A DNA stretch of 64,000 bases from Acridotheres tristis (GCA_037013685.1 CM072887.1:47295154-47359153), one strand, 5' to 3'; positions 39,201-52,700 are shown, counted from the first letter of the stretch. The notes: a model not told the origin generated them from the sequence alone. Numbers and translations: made by a program.

Positions 39201-42200
39201 AGCCATCTCATAAAATTTGTTATCAGGATGACCACCAATATATGAGCTCTTTCCTCCATGAACATCCCTTGCTGCTCAGCAATCAAATGACTAAATCACG
39301 TAACACTGTTACAGTCTCTGCAGTGGTCTTCGTGAGCCAGAATCAATTTATCAAATGGGATAAATGCACAGAATTGTCTAGCAGGTGAAAATGATTTCTA
39401 GATAATACCAGTACAGAGAAATTTATTGCTAGCTATTCTTATCTTTATCTGAGAAAAGAATAAATTAAGGTCCCAGGAACACTTACAGTGTGATTTCTAG
39501 GGAGGACTTAGACTTGCAATCTATTGTTGCATGAAAAACTGGAGATCACTTCTTTTTGTGCCAGAGAGAGCAGCCTGAAGCATCAACTTCTGTTTGAATT
39601 TAAACATGTTGAAAACTGATCTGGTCCTACAGCTGGAGGGATATTGCTCCTCCCTTGGAATATTCTCACTGTATATGCTGGCAAACACTATAATGCAAAA
39701 GGAATAAAAAAATAGTGAGCAATACTGAAACTAGAGCAAAATACACCTTACACAAGGTTTGAAAATGCCATATACCAAAAAATAAATCATTAATCTGTAT
39801 GAAGTCCTGCAATATAATTATATTATAGAGGAAAATTAGGCTCAGCCCACCTGCAGTGTTAATAATCCTATTAGCTGTTTTAAAACACTCATAAAAATGC
39901 TAGAATTTATGAAATGTTTGTCTTAAATAGCCAGTTTCTAAACAAATCTCATGGACCGAATATTACATATCTCTTTTAGACAGATGTTCTCCCCTACTTA
40001 ATACGAGTCATGATTTCAGAAAATTGATTAGCAATAACCTGCAGTAGAGGAAATGTGAACTGGAGCAAATGTTGAAGAGCATGACAATGTTGGATCAGAT
40101 TCAAATTTCACTTGACTTTTTCTGTTCACTTGAGAGGCTTGGATCAGCCTGAGAAGCCACCTAGAACTAGTGAATAGAAAGTGATATACAGTTTACATAG
40201 TTACTGTGCATGGAATGAAGTAAAAGAAAACACAAGCAAGGAAAGTTGGAAATTAGGGTAAAAATATAATAAAGTAGCAAAAACAGTAGCTTAAAAAATA
40301 GATGTATTTACGTCACATTACATCTTTTAAGAACTGTTGATTGCAAAAAATAAAAGCCGAATACTAAACCCAAGGAGAGACCTGCTGAATGATCCTATGC
40401 CACAGTGCCAACTGGAATTCCACCCTATATCAACAGACTTAAGAGTTAAAAAAAAATTAGAATACGTGTATATGTCTGAAGAGTCCTGTTGCAAAATTTT
40501 CTCCAGGTATAGCTTTTTATTATTACAGGAAATGCTAAACACATTTCAAACTATGAGTAATAAAACATCTTTGAATTTAATTTGAGGCTGAATACTTGTT
40601 ACTCCTGATATTGGCCTAATCTCACAAATAACCTCCACAAAGACAGACTTTTACAATCCTTCAGGAACTTGCTGATTTCAGTGGTTTCTCTGCTACCTGT
40701 TCAATAGATCACTATTACATTACAAGTTCAGGACTGTGCTCAGCAGAATATTTAAGAGCACACTTAAATCCATCCTTACTCATCAGAGCACTCTACTATA
40801 AGCATGTACTCAAACCCCTCCAGTATCAATATGACTTAAATATTTTACTATGAGTAGATATTTCAACTGGGACACCGGCTGGGTATGCCAGCACATATAC
40901 ATCTCGTTTCTCTTCTCTAGCAAGGAATATTTATTGTAACTTACGCTCCTATTAAATTGCTGGATATGGTTAAAAAATTGTCAAATTGCATTTGACCTAA
41001 TATTTTCATATTTTTAACTTTTAAAAAGATTGTTGGAAACATAAGTTTTATACAGCATTTCTGTGATATTTTTCAGAGGACTCAAGTATGAAACTTTATT
41101 ATTGCATTGCTGTGTTAGACATTAGACAGAAACAGATGGAAAGATGATCCACCTATTTTCACTGCTCACTTCTAAACAAACACCAGCTCTCAAAAATGTT
41201 TGAGACAAATGTACATGGAAATAATTAAAAATTAATAAAACCCAGGATCTTTTATGCTGATTTAATAGTAATCTACACTTTTTTAAACTAGAGAAATTGT
41301 TCTGAATACCGGGGCCTGTAAGTAGAGTACAGGATTGTTAACCTGTAGGTATTTCCTAAGTCCTGATAGTTAGTGAATTTTAAAAAGGTGAAATATTTAA
41401 TTTTAATTTTTCACATGACCCCTCTAGAACAGATTGCTGCATAAAAATTTACCCACGAATTGTCTTTAAAATAAGCTTTGTGCCTCCAAATCTAGAGGCT
41501 GAAAGAAGACTGCATTATTTCTATTTGTAAGGGAAGTGGAAGGTGCATATTACAAAATTTTAAAAACAACTAATTCACAAATCACTAAAAATGAAATATA
41601 ATATAATTCTGTCAGAAGTTAAAACCAACTGTTGAAGAAAGTAAAATAACAGTCCTTTGCGCACAATGAATGTCAAAAGCAATTTTACTCTTGTATACAA
41701 TCAGATAGCTGAAGTGTCTAGAAAAATTAGTTGCATCAGTCGCAGCCCAAACCAAAGGCCAGTTTTATCTCTCTTTGCTCTAAAACCTTTCCAGTGAAAG
41801 AGTTGCCATTTCTAAAATCCTATTCAGCATTTCAATGTCTCTTTTTAATACTGTATATTTAGAACTGTTTGTGCTTGGATTGTGTTAACTAGTTAAAATA
41901 GGTTGAAGTTCTCATATTCTTGTGTCTACTACTAGTGGTGTAACAAACTGCTGTGACAGTCACATCTGAGTCTGTACTGAAGGCACTTACCAGCAGTCAG
42001 AAGGAAACCCCACCAGCATCTCATATGTTGCTCTGTGAGTACCTGCAATTGCTGTTTCACATTCCACACAACAGAAGGCTAACTTTGGCTGAAACATTCA
42101 CAAAATATTTTGATGTTAGCAAAAACCTTCTCCATTTTTTTGTTAGGTTAGTAGATTGTATTTATACGTATAGGCAGCAGACTTTGCACAGTGTTTTAAA

Positions 42201-42988
42201 AACAAGAAGCATTATGCAGGCTGCAAAGAATAAAATCCCTATGATTAGTCTCTTACCTCTGCAGGCTTAAATGGAGTTAATAATCAGCTTTGCACTCTGC
42301 AGGTATAGTTGAAAAGGCAGGAAGAAATCTGATATTCTAGCCAATATTTTACTCACAGAAGTGCAGAAAACCTGAGTTTACCTTAACTGATGTTAATAGC
42401 AAAAGCAGTTTGAAGTTCAGGCTCTGGTTTCTGAAGTAGCCAGGTGTTTATGAGCACCACCAAGGGTAACAGGAATACTCCAATACTTACGGTACCCTTA
42501 CCAGAACTGTAGAAAAACTAATCACAATTAAAAACTGGTTGAGTCATAACTTTTGGTTTAATGCTCAAAAAGACAGATCCTATCTTCAAAAGACTTCCTA
42601 TCTTCAAATTATTTTTAATGTAGAACTGGCAACACTTTTAAAGCCTTAAAAAAAAGCCAAAAAACCCACTATTTAAATTTATTTTGAACTTGCTTTTTCT
42701 ATAATGATGCATTTACAGAAATGTTACAGGAACAGAAGAAATACGTTTTTATAAAATTAGCACCAATTTATTTGTCTTAACTATGCCATGTAACTTCCCA
42801 GAAGACACTTCTTAATTTTTTGGTAAGTATTGTTGTAATATATAGGAAGAAAATAAACGTTTGATAAATGAAATTCTGAGAGGCTGTCCTTAATTCCAAG
42901 CTTTTGCATTAGCAAGGATGTATAGTTGTTAAAGGTGCTATTCAAAAGTTTTAATCACTGAGTTGTCATCTTCACCACTGAGTTCAAT
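36291..42988 (-). other. Intron segment, non-coding
   Basis: This is AT-rich intron. Frames at 36450-36668 (+), 36814-37008 (-), 37368-37622 (-), 40327-40542 (-), 40337-40585 (+) and 41953-42270 (+) lack any recognised domain. A homeodomain-like TAAT-rich patch lies at about 38215-38235. No repeat was recognised. Confidence 0.6.
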
Positions 42989-43164
42989 CAGCACTAGCAC
43001 AGGTTGCCCGGGGATGTTCTGGAGTTTCCATCGTTCCAGATACTCAAAAGCCATCTGGATGGTCCTGGGCAGTCAACCTAAGGTGGCCCTGCTCGAGTAA
43101 GGGATTTGGACCAAATGACCTCTAGGAGGTCACTTCCAACATCAGGAACTCTGCAATTCTGTGC
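42989..43164 (+). mobile_element. CR1 LINE fragment, 3' UTR end, sense
   Basis: The order is CACAGGTTGCCCGGGGATGT, GGAGTTTCCATCGTTCCAGA, TGGATGGTCCTGGGCAGTCA, GGTGGCCCTGCTCGAGTAAG, AATGACCTCTAGGAGGTCAC and TTCCAACATCAGGAACTCTG. This is the CR1 3' UTR end up to a TCTGTG-type terminus. Confidence 0.93.
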
Positions 43165-43654
43165 TAAGTCTCAATTTACCATCTTTCCTATTGTCTTCCT
43201 TAACTGTGAATGTTCCACTAAATTTTCCTGAAAAGTTCTCGAACAAAACCCTAGTCATGCAAAACGAATTCACTCTTCAGGTACTATTTGATGTCCTCCT
43301 TCCCCTCAGCAGAAGGCAACTTAAGCCTACAGATACTCTGAAGAATGTAGGACACTCAAACTCTTAAATGGCTTTTTGGCTGCTGACACCAGGAGGCAAG
43401 CAAGCACAGTGCTTTAGGATGCTTGAAGGGAGCTCACTAACAGATTGTCAGGTAAACTCAAATATTTATCAGGCCCATATCTTGATCCATTCCATTATTA
43501 TTTGTTATGTATAGAAAAAGTCATTTGGAGAAGGTATCAATGACAGGCTTTAAAGCTTTGTGCAAAATGCAATTCAGCTTGAAGTGACTGCAAAAATGAC
43601 AATCTTCATGATCATTGACAGAAACACACACACCAATACAGAAATGTGCTTTTG

Positions 43655-43733
43655 CTTCCTGTATTTTACAGACGAAAACCTGTCTCAGAAAGAGTTCAGT
43701 GAACTGTGTCCATCTTGTCCCTCTTGCCCAAGG
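43655..43733 (+). mobile_element. Possible ancient MIR-type SINE relic
   Basis: GTATTTTACAGACGAAAACC, then CTCAGAAAGAGTTCAGTGAACTG, then CTTGCCCAAGG follow the order of the conserved part of MIR SINEs: a CATTTTACAGATGAGGAAAC-like box, a CAGAGAGGTTAAGTGACTT-like box, then CTTGCCCAAGG. There is a roughly 20-base insertion before the last box. MIR is an ancient amniote SINE and rare in birds. The match is by eye, so confidence is modest. Confidence 0.35.
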
Positions 43734-44258
43734 TATTGTTAATCTTAAAATATGCCAAATGGAGGCCATGAGATTTTCAACTTCAATGCTGAGCCACATG
43801 GCATAGGTGATGCAACAGAGCACTAAAATCTGTGCAGTTATGTGTGCCTTTCTCTTGTGGAAAAGGGAGGAAAGAGAATTGATAATAAAATGAAATTAAG
43901 AGATTGGCACTCAGCAGCCAAAGTCCCTTACAACCTTTGTATTTAATTGTCTTTCTCCTGGCAGTATGAACACTCAAGGCATTCAAAACCATTATCTTTG
44001 GAGAGCTCACTTCTCAGTCAGCCCAGAATGGCTAAGAATCTGCCAGGAGCTGTAATAAACTCCCTCCCAACTGAAATGTAGCTCTAGAATGCAACAGACA
44101 GTTTTGTACACAGAAGCACTATACAGCAATTTAAAAGAGAAAACTAAGAAGGAAAATTACAATTAATGCCAGAATGCCAAATGGATATGATAGAGCTACA
44201 CAAAATGTTGTGATTCACACAGAGGTTCAAAGAAGAGTTTGTGGGCTCTGTATAGGGT

Positions 44259-44279
44259 TATTCCACTCTGTGTGGAATA
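44259..44279. repeat. Short perfect hairpin
   Basis: TATTCCAC and GTGGAATA form an 8-base perfect stem around a 5-base loop (TCTGT). It is too short to call a structured RNA gene. Confidence 0.6.
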
Positions 44280-45201
44280 GCAGAGAAATGGTAGATCAGG
44301 TCATAAATCTATGAGACTTAAAGCCCTACCTGAACTTCAAGATCCTGAAATGTCTGCAAATTCCAGGGCTCAGGTGAACATTCTCCTTGAGGGCTGACTG
44401 CAGCAGGGACAATGTCTACAATTGACCTTAACAACTCTCCTTAGCCCTTCTGATCTGCCTCTTGGAAAAGAAAAATCCCACATAATAATATTTGTTCCTC
44501 ATATTGTGATGTTTCAGCGATGCAGATTTGAATCACTTGAATTACAAGACTGGATATAAGAATTTTGTGTGTACAAACATCTCTGTCTTGACAATTTCTG
44601 TGTTAGAGTGCATGGGTTCATTGGCAATTCCACAGTCTGACACTCTTCTCATATTATTCACATATCTGTCTGTATTTCCATCTAAAATTTCACAAAAAAA
44701 TTTCAAATGCCAAAAAACATGTGAAACAGTGGGAGAAGCAGTTCCCTACCACAGGTTGCTCCCAACCATCTCCCTGGTAGTAGCCTAAAACATGCAAGGT
44801 GTTTAGATTCTCTCTTGGGGAAAAATGTGTGCACCTATACCTTATAGAAACAGTTGTGAGTCACAGTGTTCTTTGAGGATTGGGGTGAAATTTTCTTCTG
44901 AGTATTTGATTGGAAAATTATCAACAGTTTTTCTGCATTCCCTTTCAAACTTGTTGTAAATAAGTGCATTTTGGAAGAAAAATAATCCTCCTTTATTGAC
45001 CTGAATGTGTTGTTCCACAGCACTAGCAGGTTGCTCCACTCTGAATATCACTGTAAAAGACACTTTGTGGTACCAAAAACAAGTTGAGCACTAGAATAGT
45101 GGGTCTTCTGTATGTCTGTTATTTCAATTTTATTTTATTTTGGGGACTGAAAAGGGAAGGTTCTTCACCTTTCAGAGTTTAGTGCAAAACTGTAAATGCA
45201 G

Positions 45202-45214
45202 GTTGCTTGGCAAC
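45202..45214. promoter_or_regulatory. RFX X-box-like inverted repeat
   Basis: GTTGCTTGGCAAC has two half-sites, GTTGC and GCAAC, in inverted orientation. It matches the X-box pattern of RFX factors except for one base in the left half. Function is inferred from the motif only. Confidence 0.3.
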
Positions 45215-45525
45215 TGCTTTTAAAGAGTGTTATTTGCTCTCAGAGAGACAAGCTGTTATTTCTTGCCTTTTAAAACAAAAACATAAAAGAAAAAATGGGG
45301 AAAAAAGAAAAGAAAAAAGGTAATTACTTCACTAGCTATTAATGTAAATGGCTCCTTTATATGCATACAGTGGTGACATGCAAGGTCTTCCTCCTCCCCA
45401 CCACATGATTTCCAACAGAGAAACTGTAGCAAAGAAGTAGTTTTCTACAAGAAGTGCAGCCAAGTGGAACTGACAGCTCATACCAACTCAGAAAAATAAA
45501 TTACATGCAAGACAATGTATCTCAT

Positions 45526-45536
45526 GGGGGGGGGGG
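45526..45536 (+). repeat. G11 homopolymer
   Basis: Eleven consecutive G follow CTCAT and precede AAAGC. This is an unusual run in AT-rich DNA. It may adopt G-rich secondary structure and is prone to length errors. Confidence 0.85.
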
Positions 45537-45973
45537 AAAGCTATTAGAGACCAAGGTCAAAGCAGCTCAAAATTTTCTTTTTTAGAAGATCTTGCTAGCA
45601 GCCTCTCGGGGAAAAGGGTAATAATCCCTCTGCATATCCCCCACCTTCTGTTTAGAAGAGGCTGTGAAGTGGCAGAGGCAAAACAACACCAAGCCCACAG
45701 AGCTCACATAGCATAATTAGGGAGAGCCAGCTGCAAGAGACAGGATCACTGGATTGCCTGAGGAGGACACCTCCCATCTAGAAAGCTTTCACACATTTTC
45801 AAGAATTGGAGCCCAGAAAAGCAAATTAGCAATGACTGCTCAAGACAAAAATGCAATGGATACATCAATTCCACCACTTCCATCTGCCTCTCTTTTCTTC
45901 CTTATTGGTATGCAACATCTTAAAATTGCTTTTCCTGAATTTTGCATGTTTTGGCTTCATGAAGACAATGAGC

Positions 45974-45988
45974 ATGATGTTGCATCAT
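45974..45988. promoter_or_regulatory. ATF4/CEBP-like composite site within a palindrome
   Basis: ATGATG-TTG-CATCAT is a perfect 6-base inverted repeat with a 3-base centre. Its right part, GTTGCATCA at 45979-45987, is the reverse complement of TGATGCAAC, the composite C/EBP-ATF4 (amino-acid response) consensus. It lies in a stretch (45830-46030) with TTAATATCAGC and TATTTAGCTG that looks like a conserved non-coding element. Activity is inference. Confidence 0.3.
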
Positions 45989-46262
45989 TAATATCAGCTA
46001 TTATTTAGCTGCAAAAAGCCAGTTTGCAAAAACCAGGGACACAGAAGGATCCAGAAAGTGATTCAAATTTATTTGCTATGTGCAGTTAGGGTTGCGACTT
46101 TGCACGACAGAATGTTTGGTTTATAAAACAAGTGTACTTACTTCTCTTGGGGGAAAATTTATGCGGGGCAGAGATCCAATTCAGACTACAGAGGCTAAAC
46201 ACTTCAAAAGAAAGCATTTAAGGTACACATATGTCCTCAAAAGTCCTTCAGCTCAAGGAATA

Positions 46263-46290
46263 TGTGTATATATATATATATGTATTTTAT
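46263..46290 (+). repeat. TA-rich dinucleotide microsatellite
   Basis: A short run of TA repeats is flanked by GTGTA and GTATTTTATA. Too short and impure for a long satellite. Confidence 0.65.
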
Positions 46291-46698
46291 ACTCTCTAAG
46301 CAAGTAAGTAAACTGTCTTAGAGGTAAAAGTCAACTACATGAATGCCTCTGCAGAACAAATAGAAAGTAGAAAATTGGTATTAAAAATTAATCTGAGTAA
46401 ATATAGTAGAAAACTTTAAAGTTGCAGGCCAAAAATCAAATATACTATCAAGAAGATGGACTATGCAGTAGTTTCATATTCTTCTAATACTGACAGATGA
46501 ATAGAGGTTAATAATAATCTGTTTTCTGTCAAGAATACCTTGCAGATGGTGAAAGTTCCCAAGTCAAAACACAACAACTAGCTAGTCTTCAGAAAGACGA
46601 GCTCTCCTGAAACCATTATATGACTAGAGTAAGCAGATTTCATTTTAATCTACCTGTAAAGCCTTGCGCCCAGTGAATTTTAATATCTGCTAGCTGGC

Positions 46699-46733
46699 AA
46701 AAAAAAAAAAGGAAAAAAGAAAAAAAAGAAAAG
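46699..46733 (+). repeat. A-rich tract with A12 run
   Basis: A12 is followed by GGA6GA8GA4 in a row. Simple low-complexity A/G sequence, with no retrotransposon body recognised beside it. Confidence 0.65.
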
Positions 46734-49700
46734 ACATAGGTATAAGCCAATAGAGAGGCCAAAACTCACCATTTAGGCCTGGATATTTTGCATCATTAAG
46801 TATACCAATTGTGTTGCACCACAAAAAAATTGTATTCAAGTGATGGATCTCTTTCAAGTCCAAACCTGAGCTACAGCAGCACAAGACATCCTTGACTGCA
46901 TGTGGATTTAACTTCTCTTTTCTTTTTTAAAAGTAATTTTCCTGTGTCAAAATGCAGTTCTAGCTTAAGCATTTTGCAGTTTCTTTGAGGGTCACCAAAA
47001 CAGAGCCTGATTTCAATATCTTATATTCTCATTTTTAGATGACATTTTAGGATAAAATTTGCTTCCACAGAGGGGAGCTAAGATACATTCACCTCTGAAA
47101 ATGGATTAAGTGAAATTCTTTTCCTGGTGTGATTCCAATACTAAAAGAAGAAATAGATTTTCTGATATTCATTTCAAACAGTTCTTAAATGAATGGCCCT
47201 AGGAATCTCTAAATTTTGTTTGAAAAATAAAAAGAACAGCATGCAAAACATGCAGTGCTATTCCGAAAGGGCAGAAATTACTTTTTCCTTTGCTTCTCAT
47301 TCAGAAATCACATTCTGTAACTCACTCTACAGACAAATGTCTCATGTGACTACAAGAGAGAGCAACGAATGTAAATGCCTGGAGTTGTATAGCTGTGATC
47401 CTGTACTATCTTGTCTTCGCCCTGGTAGTGGAACCAGCAGTAGTAGCAATACAAAAAACTTTTCATGGACAATGTTAATAGCGCAGAACCTCTAATCATC
47501 TCAGCAAACTTTTTATTTGTCGAGATGTTGTGCAAGACCATAATGATAGTAGCAGACATTAGGAAAATGGGGTGGCAGATACATTTTAGATGGGCAACTG
47601 AGGAGCTAGGCTCTGCCAGGCCTCTCAACACAACAATGGAAAAGTTGCAACCGTGTCTCAGTTCAATTTCCATTTAATCAAAAACAATATACAGAGGAAA
47701 ATGGTGAGAAGTAATGAGCTCGTTTTGCTTCTGTAGAAGTCATAACTGAGTCCAATAAAGCCCACAGTGTTTCTCCAGTGTGGTCCTAGCGTCAGTCAAT
47801 TGGGTACCAGGCACCTTAATCCCCAGACATGCATTTTTTCTGTAAAATTGTCAATACCATTAAGAAGCATATAATATGTGCAGTGGTTACTTTTTCAGAA
47901 AGCAATCTATTGACTTTTTTCAGACTATTCAGAGTCAATTCGAACAAGTTAAAGTTTTTTTTCCCAGAGCTGGAATTAGAGTAAATATGCATCTCTTTAG
48001 ACTGCTCAGCCCTTTATAGCCCATGTGCAATGTAATAAGTGCCAGATTCAGACGAATGATAGTGGTCATTCAAATACTGTACTGCAGAAGAAAAGATAAA
48101 AGGAATGAAAACCATCAACAGACTGGTTTTGAGTTCTATAGTTAGTATCTGAGCATTGTGAACCAGTGTAACCATCTCTATTGGGCATTGGAAGGTCCTT
48201 GGTTCCCAAGTCATTAGACCAGGAATGGATAATCCGGTCTTTACAGAGGGCACCCTCTTTGAGCCTCTCAAGGCAGGCAATGGGCACTTGGTCGGCAGAA
48301 CCTGATTAAGCAGGGGCATTGATCACTTTGCACATTATCTTACTGCTAAAGCTGTTAACACAGCCAGAAACATGGGTTCACAGTCTTTGTTTAAGCAATT
48401 TGAAAGGCCCATGTTTCTTCTCAGGCGTATCGAGGCATTGGACAATCTAAAGGGCACTCTTAATTTTTGTAGCTCCAATTAGGCTGAAGTGTAGCAAAGA
48501 AGCTAAACAGAAGAGCATGAAGTAGAATCCATTTCTGTAGCCTGGAAGCAGGCTACAAGATCAGGGGGAAGATTGCAGCTTTCACTCACGTTTCCTGGAT
48601 TGTTTACACATTTGCAAGACTCTTTTTTCTATTTTTTTTTTCAAACAAAGAATGAAGCAAGCCAGGAAATTCTTATTTAGAACTATTCAGCACGGTATTT
48701 TCCAATTGCATATTCACTAAAATGGAACAAGAAAATCAGGAAAACTATGGAACTCTCCATACCATAAGACAGCTTTTTAGGAGGTAGAAAATATAACTGG
48801 ATGTAAGATTCTTTTTTTTTTGTCAGATCTTTAACAAAAAAAAAATTACAGAATGGGGATCACTTGATTTTCCATAACATAGGCGTGAACTCTGATTTGG
48901 GGCTTTTTGCATTCTCATTGAGGGAGTGTTTCTTGTCTGCTTAAAACCTGCAATTACCTCTCAAATAGCATCACCAACCAATATCTGGGGCTTCCATCGT
49001 TCTAAGGACTGCAGCTAAATTGGAGCAATAAAATTACAAAAGACTGGTTTTGATGCTATAATATGACATCAATACGCACTATATGTAGAAACATTAATAT
49101 TTATATAAAAATACTAATTGCTTTCATTTAACTTAGCTTCTTACAATCAGAGGCACGTCTGTTGGCAAACACACTCTGCATTACCTCAGCAATTCCCTCT
49201 GAGGTTTAAATAAAGAACTTGTGTTTTGATACTCTTTTGATATTTGGATAACATTCAGACTTTATATTAAATTTTTTAATAAAGTGCCATCCTTGCCTGT
49301 AAGCTGGCAGTTAAATTTATCTTTCCAGCAACAGCCTATACTGAACACAGATTTGCACTTCAGTACAAACTAAAAGGTAGGAATTAGCATTAGCTGTTGA
49401 TACTGAAAAAAATACATGGGCTGAAAAAAGATAAGTCAACACAATAAATGAGTAATGCAGTGGGAGGGAGAGGCCTGAGCTGATCTGACCCATTGAAATG
49501 GGCCAGCTCTGTTTGTCTTGAGAATATAAGCCAAAATAAGCTGTTTCCAGCCTCCCAGGCTAGTGTTTCATTAGAGCAAAGAAGGATACTGGCATAGTAA
49601 CACTGCCTCCACAATGGATAGGATTTCAAGTGCTGGACCTGACTGGGGAACACCCCTAGAGGAAATTTTCCTTCTCCCTATCTCTTTCATGAATGTTTTT

Positions 49701-52700
49701 TTCTTTTCTGCAGTCCTTTCAGCATCAGAAACTTCCACTGGTTTTCTAACATGAAATAAGCTGTATGAACTCTCTCTAGCCTTCCTATAGTAAAATAACT
49801 GAGTAAAAGCAATTTTTAGATTTGAAAAGTATATTTAAAGAAATTTAAATCAAAATCAAAAACTTGGCAAACTTTGATCAGCCTGAAGCATCCTCCACAG
49901 AAAACAGTTAATGTAATTTTTCTACCCCTTCCTGGAAGAGGTAGTCGCTGAAGTGCTCAGAGAAACAGAATTTCTCTTGTTTCAGGCCCCCACTGTGAAG
50001 CTAATTGTTTGAAATACTATTAGATGATACAGCAAAAGGACCATATCAGTTTTTCTTTACTGCATTTTTCGCCTTTTCAGAAGGAGCTATTAGAAAACGT
50101 TCTACTTCTCTTTCTCTTTTCAAGGATATCTCCTAATGACAGGAACATTTACATGAAAATACAGAACAGGCACTGACTGACACTGTGTTGAATCTCATAA
50201 AACTATCAAATTATGTTCGGTTATAATAAATGTCATTGGCATACAGGAACATAGCATGCTCACTAAAGTTTCTGCATTATTAAGTTTGAATATTTACTTA
50301 AAACTAATTAGAGATAGTATAACACTGCTCAAAATTAGGGAGTTTGATTTGGGTTTTTTGTGTAGAGAAAGGGAAACAATTTATTTCAACTACTACGACA
50401 GGTGATACCTGATTAGTTTTGCCACATCTCACACTTCTAATGGAGACAGGTTTGAGATTAAGCTGAAAAATGTATTCCAGTGATGAGGGAGTTATTTCCC
50501 ACTCTGTGTTATTACATTGTGTAAACAAATACACCTATGCATATGGACATTATAATGCAAGTCAAACTTAATGGATGAAATGCTAATAAAAATCTCAACT
50601 TTTTTAAAAACTACTTATAGTCAAGATGTAGCATTGCAGAATTTCAAAACCTGTTACAGAAATGATCTGCAAACCTCACAGCAACAAACAATTCCTATTT
50701 CAGGCCAGGCTGAGAATGGCACGTAAAATTCAGGATGCAGTGAGAGAAAGGTTTGTCCAATATTTTGCATAAATGTAAAAGGAACTGGAACAATACAGAT
50801 ACAGCCTACTGACCACAAACCATTTGAACCAAATAGATTGGCACTCTTGGAGGATGAAGGTACAGGTACAAGTAATATTCTTTCCTTGGGAAAGTGGATG
50901 AAATCACTCAGTAAATGATATTTTAAAGTTGTTTCCAGCTAAAAATGAAGAATTTTTTGGAGAATGCAGGGATATAAATTTGGGGCCAAGCATTCATGAA
51001 GTGATACAGAGCCCTTTAATAATACAAAGAAGGAATGAGAGCCACCTCTCTCATCGAATGAGCCCCAGTCAACTCAGAGAACAGGTGGGTAAATCAGTAA
51101 GGGTATGTAATGCACAGATGTGTGTGAAAAGTGCCATTTACTGAGAGACAGCATCAAATGCAGAATGGCACAAGCTTCTGGCACTGTGGAAACTGCTAAA
51201 GAACTGACAAATGGCAGGTGTCAAATATGGAAATAAAGAGGAGTGCAGATATGAAGGGATAAAAAAGAAATTTAAACAAATGAAGGCTAAAGAATCATAG
51301 GTTATACAGGTCCATTTGAATGAAGATTATGACCATTATTTAAACTGCAAAAGAGAACAAATAAATGATATGGCACCTAATAATTTTCTGGCCTCTGCCT
51401 TCAGTAAAGGATTAATCAATGCTAACCACAATTTTTTCACAAAATGAAAAAAGAAAAGGAGAGAAACTTCTGGAGTTTTAAGATAAACTACGGGTATCCC
51501 TTTTACCAGTGAGATGAAATGACTCTTTAGTACTAAGAAATGGATGGAGGCAGTCCCTGCACCATTAAGAGTTGTCTTGAAGACCCCACGAAGGAGTTCC
51601 CCTTGGAGAACGATGGGGAGAATTGGAGTGATGGAGGAAAATCCACAAACTGGGGTTGGATTTTTTTGACATGTCCTTCATCCTTACTTCTCTTGTCCAG
51701 TTACAAACATTGTAGATACATATTGCTTCTTCACACCTTTCTCTAATTTTTGATGAAAATTGTGTTTCCACTATAAATTATTCAGGATGTTGTAAGCAGA
51801 GACTTTATGCCATTAACCATTCTAAGTCAAGAGAATTTCTGGAAAAAGAAGGAATTGCAGGATCTTGATGGTGATTATTAATTACCAGATGCATAATATG
51901 AATCTTTTTTTCATTTAGGAACTTATAGGGAATGTCACATATTATGGACATTTGATGTGCATGTTTTTTCGTTACTTTAGATCATTACAAGAGAGCAGAA
52001 TAAGAAAGTTTACCTGAAAAAAACCCAAATCTTCACACAATAGAGACCATAAGAATAAAATAAAATATCAATATTGCCGCAAGTGCTTTAACCCAAAATA
52101 CTGAAAAACTCACAAGCTGAAGCAATTAACATTGGTAGAATCATTCTCAATTTACCAACTGGGTTAACTCTGCTCCAAGTTAGAACAACGCTGATGTATC
52201 TGACTGCACAGAGAAAATTCTGGCACAGGTCAACAAGGCCAATCTCTAGATGATCCATTTTTCTTCAGAGTAGAGCAGACTTGCAAGATATTCATGTGTC
52301 AATGAACATTTCCAAGCACAGAAAACTTATATAATTTGAATTTGTTCTCTGATTCATAAAGCTTTTGAACTGGTATTTCTAGTATAACATGCTACTTGAA
52401 TGAAGACAAAGGTTCAGCATCCTAAGAATAGATATCCACAGTGAGGGAGAACATACATCAGTATCTCCCCTTGTATCTCATGTCATGGAGGCAAATACAT
52501 AAAGCATCTGCTGAAGGACAGGCAATATCTTTAGCTGAAACTGTGAAAATGATGCAGATAATTCATGCTTTGGCTATCTAATACTGAAGACATGTTTAGC
52601 TCTCAAAGCCACAGCTCTCCTAACAGCTGGCTCTGGTGATTAGGCAGAGAAATGTTTGTTTAGCTTGCTGAAGCAATTATGAGGACCAAATTAAAATATC

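Noticed and set aside
51290..51330. Possible CR1 3' end in antisense (AGAATCATAGGTTATACAGG)
   Set aside because: The short match fades after about 15 bases and no diagnostic UTR segment follows.
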